The translations under genes and the position numbers were made by a program. Source: Echinicola salinicaeni (GTDB lineage Bacteria > Bacteroidota > Bacteroidia > Cytophagales > Cyclobacteriaceae). Taken from it: a stretch of 64,000 bases of DNA. Numbering within the stretch: position 1 is the stretch's first letter; every line of letters starts with the position of its first letter. Of this stretch, positions 22,820 through 31,590 are shown piece by piece. The notes below the pieces were generated by a model. The model did not search any database. It was given only the letters and a program-made list of their open reading frames with translations, and had not been told where the DNA came from. The stretch is taken from positions 1 through 64,000 of the forward strand of contig NZ_JACODZ010000007.1 of the NCBI RefSeq assembly GCF_014280965.1, in the 5' to 3' direction.

Positions 22820-24205
22820 TTATTGTTTTTTAACAACTATAGAAGAAACCTTATCATTAAACCCTGATAAGAAACTTATATTTCCAGGCCCAGCCTCGTA
22901 AGTCGCTCCTGTAAAATTATCTCCGTCATACAACAACACCTCATATCCTAGGGGCACTTTAATAGAGCTAATGTCATTGCCAATACCTCCTAAGTCCTCC
23001 AAATCACTAGTGGTATATGACCCTGGAGCCAAGGTTACCCCCCATCCATTGTAACTGGAATGCTGAAAAACCCCCACTCCTTCCGGTAACGTGAACTCTC
23101 CATTTACATAGCTAAAAGAATACCCATGGGTTTTTATGGTTCCATTCTCCATCAATAGCTTGATTTTTAACTCATATAACCAATCTCCAAAATCCTGAAT
23201 TTCATTCATTGGGATATCTACTTGAAATGAATTCCCATTCCTTTCTGCTACCCAAGAAACTGAATTATAATCCCTATTGACTCCTGAGCCTTCTCCATTT
23301 ACATTAGGATCTACCCAGACAAGCACATCACTGACTGTTTTATTACTGGTAAATGTACCGGAAAGCTCAATCACATTGTTTGCAGCATCAAAATGCAACA
23401 CAGGGCTCATACTTGTACTGGCACTTCCATAAATATCAGCTACAGGGGTCGACTGAAAAATTTGATTTCTATTGAGAATAGCACAATCTGCCAATGGGAT
23501 AAAAGTCCCTGTCCTACCCCAGGTATAATTTCCTGCCCCCATTAATGAGGTACCAAGTGTCTGCTGTTCTGAAACTTTAGCTTTATTGTGCGCTAAGTTA
23601 AGACCATGCCCCAGCTCATGTAACATTCCCGCTATTAAATTAGAAGAAGTACTTGGTATTTGCTCTACACTAATATTCGGGTTATCCACTGCAAAACAGT
23701 ATCTTCCATATCCATAAAATGGCTGACTGCCTCCATCAGTTCTTTGGGGAAGGATAATCAATGTATGCTGACTGGTGAAATCCTCTGGATAATTTGACCG
23801 ATATGCATTGACCTCATTAATAATGGCACTTCCACTTCCGTAGCCATAAGTAGCCTGATCATGCTCCCCATTAATCTTAATTAGCTTCACTAGATTAGCC
23901 ACCGAGTCATATGGCAAGCCAAATGTTTTGTTTCCAAAACCATTTCTATCCATTTCGTCTTTTACAAAATCTTGAAAATGGATTAATAAATCACTTAGTC
24001 GCTCTTCATAATCATCAACTTCTGGATTATCCGTAGGTACAAAATAAACAATATTGAGGTTTTCAGCATGAGTTACTGCGCCGCGCCCCAGTTTGGCTTC
24101 TACTATTTTTGTAGATTCATCCGGTATTTGTTCACAAGAAATCACCACAACTGACACAAAAATCATCAGTATTTTTCCAAAAATTACTCTTACTAGATTT
24201 TGCAT
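22820..24205 (-). CDS. Metzincin-type zinc metallopeptidase lipoprotein with C-terminal beta/gamma-crystallin domain
   Basis: 461 residues. Lipobox VISC (Cys24). The catalytic domain spans about 45-290, with the metzincin zinc motif HELGHGLNLAH (196-206: three His ligands and E197) and a likely Met-turn at SLMGAG (M222). After a beta-rich linker comes a domain at about 378-461 of beta/gamma-crystallin type (VLLYDGDNFTG, and NDKVSS matching the calcium-binding N/D-N/D-x-x-S/T-S pattern). It should cut protein at the cell surface, probably the protein part of a glycoconjugate. It does not match M60 (HExxH followed by a distant Glu). It follows PUL2 susD by 111 nt. A relative with an F5/8C domain instead lies at 38698-40323. 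Confidence 0.85.
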   Translation of the reverse strand: MQNLVRVIFGKILMIFVSVVVISCEQIPDESTKIVEAKLGRGAVTHAENLNIVYFVPTDNPEVDDYEERLSDLLIHFQDFVKDEMDRNGFGNKTFGLPYDSVANLVKLIKINGEHDQATYGYGSGSAIINEVNAYRSNYPEDFTSQHTLIILPQRTDGGSQPFYGYGRYCFAVDNPNISVEQIPSTSSNLIAGMLHELGHGLNLAHNKAKVSEQQTLGTSLMGAGNYTWGRTGTFIPLADCAILNRNQIFQSTPVADIYGSASTSMSPVLHFDAANNVIELSGTFTSNKTVSDVLVWVDPNVNGEGSGVNRDYNSVSWVAERNGNSFQVDIPMNEIQDFGDWLYELKIKLLMENGTIKTHGYSFSYVNGEFTLPEGVGVFQHSSYNGWGVTLAPGSYTTSDLEDLGGIGNDISSIKVPLGYEVLLYDGDNFTGATYEAGPGNISFLSGFNDKVSSIVVKKQ

Positions 24206-24258
24206 AGCTTATTTATTAAATAATTAGTTAAATATTAAAAAGGGCAATAAAGGATCAT

Positions 24259-24280
24259 GGAGGAGCCAAAAGGCCCCTCC
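24259..24280 (-). other. Intergenic hairpin downstream of PUL2 susD
   Basis: A 9-bp stem with one G-T pair (24259-24267 with 24272-24280) and a 4-nt loop lies 36 nt after the susD stop and 53 nt before the metzincin start. The T run is not adjacent, so it may be a weak attenuator or an mRNA-stability element rather than a full terminator. Confidence 0.55.
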
Positions 24281-24316
24281 AAAATCTTTATTCACGCTAA
24301 AAATTGATTAATGGAA

Positions 24317-26098
24317 TTAGTCAGACTCCCAACCTGGGTTTTGTTCAAGATTTGGATTCAATACCAAATCTTCTATCGGAATTGGGAAAAGATATTGTTT
24401 TCCTTCATCAAATTGCCTTCCTTCAGGAAGGGTCTGGAAATAAGGCAAAATATATCCTTCCTCACTCAAAAACACATCCTTATCGACTACGACTGATGGG
24501 AATTGTTCTTGGACAAATTTGATTCCTTCCACTGGAATTTCAAGAAAACGTCCTGCTTTCCATCTCATCAAATCATCCCATCTAAAACTCTCATAGGCCA
24601 ATTCCACCCTTCTTTCTCTTCTTATTTCTCTCAAAACAGGGTCTGGAACATAACTACAATAAGTGGCATAATTTCCGTCCATGATAGGATCTTCTGGGAT
24701 ATTACCCATTATCAAAGGAGGCATATCAACTCTTGCTCGTATAAGATTAACTGTTTCATCCAATATGCCCTGGTCAAGCTGCCCTAACTCATATTTGGCT
24801 TCCGCATAGTTCAAAAGTACTTCAGCATACCTAAACACCATAGCTGCCTGCATTCCGTTAGTCACACGATCCCAGTCTGCTGGATCATTCAAAAACCACT
24901 TGGCTACCCGATAACCTGTAGGACACTTATTGCCATTCAGTCCCGGAATATTTGGCTTTGGCGCATTATTGGCTCCCTGAACCCCTGCCTGAAGATTATA
25001 AGTACCAAAATTGGCAATGGTTTGTGTCAATCTTGGATCACGATTCATCATTTCTCGCTGTATAGAATCTTTCCCCATAAATAAGGGGCTAACAGAAATA
25101 GGAAGACCATCCTCACAAAGGTATTCATCTACTAATGACCTAGTAGCTCCATGTCTATGTCGCAAATTTTGGGCATAGTAACGGCTAAAAGCAACCCCCA
25201 TAGTCAAATCTGCTGAATATTCTTTCCAAAGGATTGCTTCAGGATTCCCGTCATAACTGTAGGTAGCAAACAAATCATTATAATCATTCTCCGCATCTCC
25301 TGTTGAATAAAGACTATAAGTACCTGACATTAACTGTTCTGCCGCAGCAGCTGCTTCCTCCAGAAACTCGGTTCCATCCAAGCCTAAATCAGCATGATAC
25401 TTTCTATAAGTTCCTTCATAAAGACAAACCCTGGATTTTAAATGCAAGGCCACATCTTTATTCAAACGATCTGGCTTTTCTGTCCCTTTTTCAGGCAGAT
25501 AACTAATCGCCTTGTCCAAAATATGTAGCACAGAATCCATCACTTCAGCCCTAGGAGTTCTTGGAGCCATCAGTTCAGGGGAATTAGTTTGCACCACGTG
25601 TGTCAACCATGGCACATCACCGAAGGTTTTTACCTTTTTGAAATAATCCCAAGCCTTGAAAAACAAGATCTCACCAGCATAAATATTTCTAACAGCAGGT
25701 TCAATATCCCCTCTTTGATAGTTATCCAAGAAATAATTCAACTCCCTCATGTCACTCCAGTTCCATCCGCCACTACCACTTCCGCCACTGACATGACCAT
25801 TATATTGATCTGCGGCTACTTTTGAATAGGACTGCGGTGCCCCATTATCAGTAATCACATCTCCATATGCAATAGCTTCATTATAACCATAAGGAGCTAC
25901 CGTACTGGTCCCCCATCCAGATCCAAAACCTTTGATGTAAGTGGGATAAAAATTATTACAATATAATTCTAGATCCTGTTCTGTTCTCCAGAAATTTTCA
26001 TCACTAATCTGGTCCAATGGGTAACGCTCCATGAATTCATCATTACACCCCCAAAGGAGCCCTACAAAACATGTTATTACGATATATATTTTTTTCAT
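24317..26098 (-). CDS. SusD/RagB-family outer-membrane glycan-binding lipoprotein (PUL2)
   Basis: 593 residues with a lipobox (LLWGC, Cys18). SusD features: DQISDENFWRTEQDLELYCNN near the N-terminus, AGEILFFKAWDYFKKVKTFG (TPR-like), and the C-terminal signature RYAEVLLNYAEAKYELG and RRERRVELAYESFRWDDLMRW. It partners the SusC encoded 18 nt upstream and holds the substrate at the mouth of the transporter. Genes for a peptidase, GH2 and two GH29 enzymes follow on the same strand, so the ligand is probably a fucosylated, galactose-containing glycan or glycopeptide. Confidence 0.93.
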   Translation of the reverse strand: MKKIYIVITCFVGLLWGCNDEFMERYPLDQISDENFWRTEQDLELYCNNFYPTYIKGFGSGWGTSTVAPYGYNEAIAYGDVITDNGAPQSYSKVAADQYNGHVSGGSGSGGWNWSDMRELNYFLDNYQRGDIEPAVRNIYAGEILFFKAWDYFKKVKTFGDVPWLTHVVQTNSPELMAPRTPRAEVMDSVLHILDKAISYLPEKGTEKPDRLNKDVALHLKSRVCLYEGTYRKYHADLGLDGTEFLEEAAAAAEQLMSGTYSLYSTGDAENDYNDLFATYSYDGNPEAILWKEYSADLTMGVAFSRYYAQNLRHRHGATRSLVDEYLCEDGLPISVSPLFMGKDSIQREMMNRDPRLTQTIANFGTYNLQAGVQGANNAPKPNIPGLNGNKCPTGYRVAKWFLNDPADWDRVTNGMQAAMVFRYAEVLLNYAEAKYELGQLDQGILDETVNLIRARVDMPPLIMGNIPEDPIMDGNYATYCSYVPDPVLREIRRERRVELAYESFRWDDLMRWKAGRFLEIPVEGIKFVQEQFPSVVVDKDVFLSEEGYILPYFQTLPEGRQFDEGKQYLFPIPIEDLVLNPNLEQNPGWESD

Positions 26099-26116
26099 GA
26101 TTGAGACTTTTTTGGA

Positions 26117-29100
26117 TTAAAATGTAACTTGAAGACCTACAGCCATAGATCGAAGCATTGGATAATTACCACTCAGCACCTCAGGATCAAATGTATCCGG
26201 CACCTTCGTTCCTTCCCATATATTATAGGCAGAAGTATATACCCTCACTTTATCCAAATTGATTTGCTCCGTAAGGTAGGCCGGAATTGTATAGCCCAAA
26301 GTCAGGTTTTTCAACCTGATATAAGAAGCGTCCTGTAAGTATCTGGTTTGAACTTGTCTATTGGCTCCTGTACTTCTATATGCAGGAAAATAAGCATCTG
26401 TTCTTTCTGGAGTCCAAGAGTTATTATACACTTCGTAAGTACCAGTTCCTCCGGCGATTCCTCCCCAGAAAAGGTTATTACCTATCCAAACATCCCTTTT
26501 GGCAACTCCCTGAAAGAACACATTTAGATCAAAACCTTTCCAAAATGCATTCATATTCAAACCAAACCTATACCTTGGCGTACTGTTTCCAATGATCCTT
26601 CTATCACCAGAGTCATCTAGTGTACTGGCTCCAGGTCCAATCTCACCATCTGCATTTAAATCCTTGTATTGAACATCCCCCGGAAACCATAATCCTGAAT
26701 TGATCAATTCTTGACTAGGGGCATTATCTATCTGTTCCTGAGTTTGAAATATTCCCTCAGTTTCATATCCCCATATTTCTCCCATGATACGGCCAACATA
26801 TAAACCACTGAGTAGATTATTTGGATTTCCATCAAATGAAACGATTTCACTTTGATAGTCACTCAAGTTTAAAGCAATATCGTATCTTATGCCATTATCC
26901 AGTTTATCTCTCCATTTGGTGGTCAATTCCCAACCAGTTGTCTTCATCTCACCGGAGTTCTTGGTCGGAGCCCCTGTACCCAATACTGCTGGAAACTTAT
27001 CTCCAGCTACCAAAATATCAGAGGTAGAACGTTCATACCAATCAAATGAAACATCCAGTTTATTGAACATGGATACATCAAGACCAAAATCTATCGTGGT
27101 AGCAGTTTCCCAAGTCAGATCAGCATCTACTAAGCCCGGAGGAGTAACCCCTACAGGACGGTTATTATTAAAAATATAACTCACCTGCGCTATTGTTCCA
27201 TAAGAAGGCACATAGATATAATTGGCCACATTTTGGTTACCCAAACTACCATAAGAAGCTCTCAACTTCAACTCATTAACCAATGGTTTCAGACCAGAAG
27301 CCCAATCCTCCTCTGAAATTCTCCAAGCACCAGATAAAGAGGGGAAAAATTTAAATCGTCTGTCTTTAGGGAAACGAGAAGTCCCATCATATCGTCCATT
27401 TGATTCTAATAGATACCTATTGTCATAATTGTAGGTAAACCTGTAAAATGCTCCTCTAATCGCCCAGTGAGATTCACTGTCATAAGCATATTCATTACCC
27501 AAAGTTTGGCTGATTACAGGAATGAAAGGCGTTAAGATTTGCTCACCTCTTCCTCCTAAATAATCATATTCATACCATTCTTGGTTAAAACCTCCAAGTA
27601 AATAAAATTCATGTTTATCCAGATCCAATGAATAGTCCGAGAACACGTTTACCGTGTACTGATCCGAATGTTGACTCCACCTTTGCACAGAGCTTGGATT
27701 AGTATGAACGGTAGTTGGCGCATCCCACCTATTATCGATTCGCTCCAATTCAGGTATGAATTGTTTTCTTCTAAAATCATATGACTTATAGGAGATATTG
27801 GCTTTCAAGTCCCAACCTTTAAGAAGATGAATTGTAGGGGCTACAGCCATGAGCACATGCTGCTTATTTTGATCATTTCTTGACCCATAATCCATAAAAG
27901 AAAGAATATTATCCGTATACATGGATCCCACAGGTGAATCTTCAGGAGTCATGATTGGCATATTGACATTTCTTCCTGCTTCTTGGGACATGGCCGTCCA
28001 CCATCCCCCTTTTCCAGCAGGACTTACAGGCTCAGAATAATTTGACTTGCTGTACGAGGTCCTAAAATCTACTGAAAACCAATCAGATACTTCTGAACTC
28101 ACATTCAACATCATATTATATCTTTGGAATTTATCCGTATTGATTTTATACAGGCCTTCTTGACCTTGATAACCTAAAGAAGCATAATATGATGTTTTCT
28201 TGGTTCCACCTGAAAGATTCAAGTTATGCTTTTGCATAGGGGAAGAGCTTCTCAATGCTTCTTCATAAGGTCTAGTATTACCTATCCATATAATATTCCC
28301 CCCATCATCCATAAAGTATGGATTCATATTTTCAGGGTCATTCATATATGCTTCAATTCTGTCTCTCTTCTCTAGCATATCCGTGGAAGGAGTTCGGTTC
28401 TGTAATTCAAGTGACTTAATGGCTGCATCTTGAATAGTATAAGCATCCAATAGGTCAGGAACTGCAGACGGCCTATTCCACTGAAATGAATTACTATATG
28501 TGACCTTTGTTCCCTCTGCACTAGCTCCCTTCTTAGTGGTTACCAGCATCACACCATAGGCAGCCCTTGCGCCATAAATAGCTGCAGAAGCGGCATCTTT
28601 CAAAACGGAAACACTTTCAATATCCTCAGGATTAAGTTGATTGATATCCATCTCTACACCATCCACAAGAATCAAAGGACTTCCGTTTGTAAATGAATTT
28701 CCTGAAAATGAAGTACCTCCACGTACATTAAACGATGGAACGGTATTAGGACTACCGTTGGAAATACCCACGTTTAGATTGGCTATCGTACCCTGCAGTG
28801 CTTGTCCAATATTTGCTACAGGTCGGTTTTCTAGCATTTCTGAGGTGACTTGACTTACCGCACCTGTTAAATTCACCTTCTTCTGCGTTCCATAGCCCAC
28901 AACGACCACTTCGTCCAGTGCCTTGGTATCTTCTTCAAGCTTTACATCAAATGTCTGCTGGTTCCCTACAGTAATTTCTACTGATTTGTACCCGATGGAA
29001 CTGATTACAATCACTGAATTTTCATCCGGCACATTGAAACTAAACTTACCATCGATATCAGTTACAGTTCCTGTATTCCCTCCTTTCAACCTGACTGTAA

Positions 29101-29548
29101 CTCCTGGAATCCCTTCAGGTTCAGTCTCGGAGGTAACCCGGCCAGAAATAGTGATTTGCTTTATCTGAACAAAAGCAGCCTTGTTCTTTCCGGATTTATT
29201 TACGCTGATGGTCTCATTGACCTGCTTAAACTTCAATTTGGACTGCTTGGCGATCTCTTTCAAATGATCTGCTACAGTCGTTTTTCTTTCTTTAAGGGTG
29301 ATCTTCATGTTGGTATCCATCCCTTTATCAACCATAAAGAAATGGAAAGGTGTTTTTTGCTCTATTTCTTTCAATATATCATTTAGGGACACATTGGATT
29401 TGTGGAGCTCCACTACTACCTCATCTATACTTTTCACCTGTGCTTTTACTGACTCAGCAGCAACAGAAGACATAGCAAGAATCATGATCAAGCACCCGTA
29501 CAAAGCGTACTTAGTTGACATGATTATTAATCGTAAGTATTTATTCAT
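26117..29548 (-). CDS. SusC/RagA-family TonB-dependent transporter with STN sensor domain (PUL2)
   Basis: 1143 residues. Signal sequence (about 12-31), STN domain (about 54-117, NVSLNDILKEIEQKTPFHF), carboxypeptidase-regulatory-like domain (about 132-205), DEVVVVGYG (212-220), plug (PVANIGQALQGTIANLNV, VLKDAASAAIYGARAAYGV) and beta-barrel ending AVGLQVTF. It imports the oligosaccharide or glycopeptide captured by SusD and reports its presence to FecR at 29713-30741. The 164-nt gap after fecR contains a hairpin but no evident gene. Confidence 0.94.
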   Translation of the reverse strand: MNKYLRLIIMSTKYALYGCLIMILAMSSVAAESVKAQVKSIDEVVVELHKSNVSLNDILKEIEQKTPFHFFMVDKGMDTNMKITLKERKTTVADHLKEIAKQSKLKFKQVNETISVNKSGKNKAAFVQIKQITISGRVTSETEPEGIPGVTVRLKGGNTGTVTDIDGKFSFNVPDENSVIVISSIGYKSVEITVGNQQTFDVKLEEDTKALDEVVVVGYGTQKKVNLTGAVSQVTSEMLENRPVANIGQALQGTIANLNVGISNGSPNTVPSFNVRGGTSFSGNSFTNGSPLILVDGVEMDINQLNPEDIESVSVLKDAASAAIYGARAAYGVMLVTTKKGASAEGTKVTYSNSFQWNRPSAVPDLLDAYTIQDAAIKSLELQNRTPSTDMLEKRDRIEAYMNDPENMNPYFMDDGGNIIWIGNTRPYEEALRSSSPMQKHNLNLSGGTKKTSYYASLGYQGQEGLYKINTDKFQRYNMMLNVSSEVSDWFSVDFRTSYSKSNYSEPVSPAGKGGWWTAMSQEAGRNVNMPIMTPEDSPVGSMYTDNILSFMDYGSRNDQNKQHVLMAVAPTIHLLKGWDLKANISYKSYDFRRKQFIPELERIDNRWDAPTTVHTNPSSVQRWSQHSDQYTVNVFSDYSLDLDKHEFYLLGGFNQEWYEYDYLGGRGEQILTPFIPVISQTLGNEYAYDSESHWAIRGAFYRFTYNYDNRYLLESNGRYDGTSRFPKDRRFKFFPSLSGAWRISEEDWASGLKPLVNELKLRASYGSLGNQNVANYIYVPSYGTIAQVSYIFNNNRPVGVTPPGLVDADLTWETATTIDFGLDVSMFNKLDVSFDWYERSTSDILVAGDKFPAVLGTGAPTKNSGEMKTTGWELTTKWRDKLDNGIRYDIALNLSDYQSEIVSFDGNPNNLLSGLYVGRIMGEIWGYETEGIFQTQEQIDNAPSQELINSGLWFPGDVQYKDLNADGEIGPGASTLDDSGDRRIIGNSTPRYRFGLNMNAFWKGFDLNVFFQGVAKRDVWIGNNLFWGGIAGGTGTYEVYNNSWTPERTDAYFPAYRSTGANRQVQTRYLQDASYIRLKNLTLGYTIPAYLTEQINLDKVRVYTSAYNIWEGTKVPDTFDPEVLSGNYPMLRSMAVGLQVTF

Positions 29549-29643
29549 AATTTTACCATTAGTTGAAACATTGGGTTAGACATATCATAGCAAACCGAGC
29601 ATCGCCAAATTCTCAGATCTGCTATTGATTAATTCGATGTTTG

Positions 29644-29672
29644 CCTGGAGGGTATTACCAGTACCCTTCAGG
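29644..29672. other. Hairpin between fecR and susC of PUL2
   Basis: An 11-bp stem with one mismatch or G-T pair (29644-29654 with 29662-29672) and a 7-nt loop. A T run follows on the plus strand but not on the minus strand, so it would not be a standard terminator for the minus-strand operon. It may mark an RNA-processing or attenuation site between regulator and transporter. Confidence 0.4.
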
Positions 29673-29712
29673 ATTTTTTCCATAAAATGCTCTATTTCAT
29701 AAGCTATCGTGA

Positions 29713-30741
29713 TTAATTTTGAGTAATAATTACTTGATTTCCTTTTATCTCATATTCAAACTCAACGGAGTAACTCAACACGCTCAGGACATTTGCCAGT
29801 GATTCACCTTCCATGAATTCACCTGAACATTTTTCATCGGCAACTTTGCCCTTAAAATGGATCTCCACTCCGTACCAGCGCTCTAATCTTTTTATAATTT
29901 TCTTGAATGAGGTATTCTTAAATACCAATACCCCTCTTACCCATTGGGTGCTCATGGAAACATCTGCTGAATATTTTTCTAACTCCTTGCCTCCTGCCTT
30001 CATCCTAGCAGCCTCACCTGGAAGCAGTGTCAATGATTTGCTTGTTATTGCATCACTTACCTTTACCTTTCCTGTTGCCAAAGTCACCTCTACAGAATTA
30101 TCCCCTTCAAAAGCCCTGATATTAAAGGAAGTTCCCAATGCTACGGTGGTCAATCGATCACTTACTACTGAAAAAGGATGCAAACTGTCTTTCTTAACCT
30201 CAAAAAATGCCTCTCCAGTAAGATGGATTGTTCTATTATTAACAAAGCTTTTGGGGTAGCTTACCGTGCTTTCTGCATTCAGGTATACGATGGAGCCATC
30301 AGGTAAATGTATCCTTGTTTTAATTCCAGATGGGTTCTTTCTTGTAACCAATTCCAAAGTGGACTCTACTTGTTTGGAAACCGGTTCCTCAGTCCATTTA
30401 ATTAAAAGAAATGACAATGAAAATATAATTACCAAACTGGCAGCTACCTTAAGCCAAGTAGATCTGATTCCATTCCTTTTTGGAATACGGTCACTTACTC
30501 TGGCTTTTCCGGAAAGGTACAAAGGCCCTCCACCTTTGGCTTTTTTTGTCCTCCCCAAGAGCTTTTCCATATCAAACTCTGCATACTCCTTCTCCTTTGT
30601 TCCGCTAAACCATTCTTCATCTATGAGAGCAGAAAACTCTTCTTCACCCTCTTCCGACATCAACCAATTCAAAAAATCTTTGGCTTCTTCTTGAGAAAGC
30701 TTCCCTTCAATAAAATCGTCAAGTTGTTTTTTCCTGTCCAT
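29713..30741 (-). CDS. FecR-family anti-sigma factor (PUL2)
   Basis: 342 residues: N-terminal cytoplasmic helices (FIEGKLSQEEAKDFLNWLMS), one membrane span at about 97-115, a FecR domain (IHLPDGSIVYLNAESTVSYP, LTGEAFFEVKKD) and a DUF4974-type C-terminus (FKKIIKRLERWYGVEIHFKG). It should hold the sigma factor at 30824-31420 until the STN domain of the PUL2 SusC signals. It belongs to a different subgroup from the FecR proteins of PUL1 and PUL3, whose N-termini are alike. Confidence 0.92.
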   Translation of the reverse strand: MDRKKQLDDFIEGKLSQEEAKDFLNWLMSEEGEEEFSALIDEEWFSGTKEKEYAEFDMEKLLGRTKKAKGGGPLYLSGKARVSDRIPKRNGIRSTWLKVAASLVIIFSLSFLLIKWTEEPVSKQVESTLELVTRKNPSGIKTRIHLPDGSIVYLNAESTVSYPKSFVNNRTIHLTGEAFFEVKKDSLHPFSVVSDRLTTVALGTSFNIRAFEGDNSVEVTLATGKVKVSDAITSKSLTLLPGEAARMKAGGKELEKYSADVSMSTQWVRGVLVFKNTSFKKIIKRLERWYGVEIHFKGKVADEKCSGEFMEGESLANVLSVLSYSVEFEYEIKGNQVIITQN

Positions 30742-30823
30742 TCACTTTGTGTTACTATTATTATATAGACACAAGAGAACTAAAAGGCCCACTCGGGGTC
30801 AAATATTTTTAACAAAAACAATA

Positions 30824-31420
30824 TTACGAACTGAAAATCAACACAATAAAAAGCATAACAGAGATAATTTTGGAATCAGCTAATTTCTCCTTTAAGGACT
30901 TGCTGGCTCTAAAAATCTGGTTTTTGACAGTTTTTTTTGAAACATGAAGCTTCTCGGCAATTTCATCGATGCTCAAATGTTCAAAATTCTTCATCATAAA
31001 AACCTGCTTTTGTTTCGGCGGCAGACTTTCCATTGCTCTGGAAGAAAGGTCCATCATATCTGAAAAAATCACATAATCTTCCGTAGTCGTATCCTTTTCA
31101 TTTAAAAATGGAGATACATATTCCTTATAAGAAGATAGCTTTGCCTTTCGCTGTACTTGCCGGATCACTATGGACCTCACTATTGCAATCAAATAAGCAT
31201 TGAATGATAGTTCGGCATCCAAACGTTCACGGTTATTCCAAACTTTAATAAAAACTTCCTGGACGACTCCTTCAGCATCCTCATGACCCAAACGCATTTT
31301 CCTGGAGATATGATAGATCTTTTTTGAATATTTCCTAAACAAATGATCAAAAGCCTCTTCAGAACCTGAGATAAGCGCAATGACTTTTTCCTTGTCAATA
31401 TTTCTCTCAGTTTTAAACAT
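30824..31420 (-). CDS. RNA polymerase ECF-type sigma factor with hydrophobic C-terminal tail (PUL2)
   Basis: 198 residues. Region 2: FDHLFRKYSKKIYHISRKM and EGVVQEVFIKVWNNRERLD. Region 4: ESLPPKQKQVFMMKNFEHLS and the helix-turn-helix IDEIAEKLHVSKKTVKNQIF. It ends in a hydrophobic tail (KIISVMLFIVLIFSS), as do the other two sigma factors here. It should drive PUL2 susCD and the following enzyme genes. A promoter-like sequence lies about 50 nt upstream. Confidence 0.93.
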   Translation of the reverse strand: MFKTERNIDKEKVIALISGSEEAFDHLFRKYSKKIYHISRKMRLGHEDAEGVVQEVFIKVWNNRERLDAELSFNAYLIAIVRSIVIRQVQRKAKLSSYKEYVSPFLNEKDTTTEDYVIFSDMMDLSSRAMESLPPKQKQVFMMKNFEHLSIDEIAEKLHVSKKTVKNQIFRASKSLKEKLADSKIISVMLFIVLIFSS

Positions 31421-31465
31421 TCAAGTTAGTGGTGCTATTCTTTAGTTAAAGATTTAATAATTTCA

Positions 31466-31496
31466 TAAAATTAAAACAATATTAAAAATAACAAAA
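31466..31496 (-). promoter_or_regulatory. Predicted Bacteroidetes-type promoter of the PUL2 sigma gene
   Basis: Minus strand: TTTTG, 18-nt spacer, TAATTTTA. This matches TTTG-N18/19-TAnnTTTG with one mismatch in the second box. The box ends 46 nt before the sigma start and lies in the 170-nt gap after the PQQ-propeller gene. Confidence 0.45.
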
Positions 31497-31590
31497 TCGA
31501 AACAAAACAAAAATTTTATTGTTTCATTATATACTATTAACAAAACAAGCCAATACAAAGCAAGCTATTAACCAATTTCCATTATAGAGA

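Noticed and set aside
22820-24205. M60/enhancin-type mucin peptidase
   Set aside because: The zinc motif is HExxHxxGxxH of metzincins. M60 has HExxH with a distant Glu and no third His at this spacing.
29644-29672. Terminator between fecR and susC
   Set aside because: The T run lies on the wrong side for minus-strand transcription, so it is listed only as a hairpin.
29813-30694. Two plus-strand frames (148 and 142 codons) opposite the PUL2 fecR gene
   Set aside because: Antisense shadows. The minus-strand FecR protein has clear domains and fits the sigma/FecR/SusC order.
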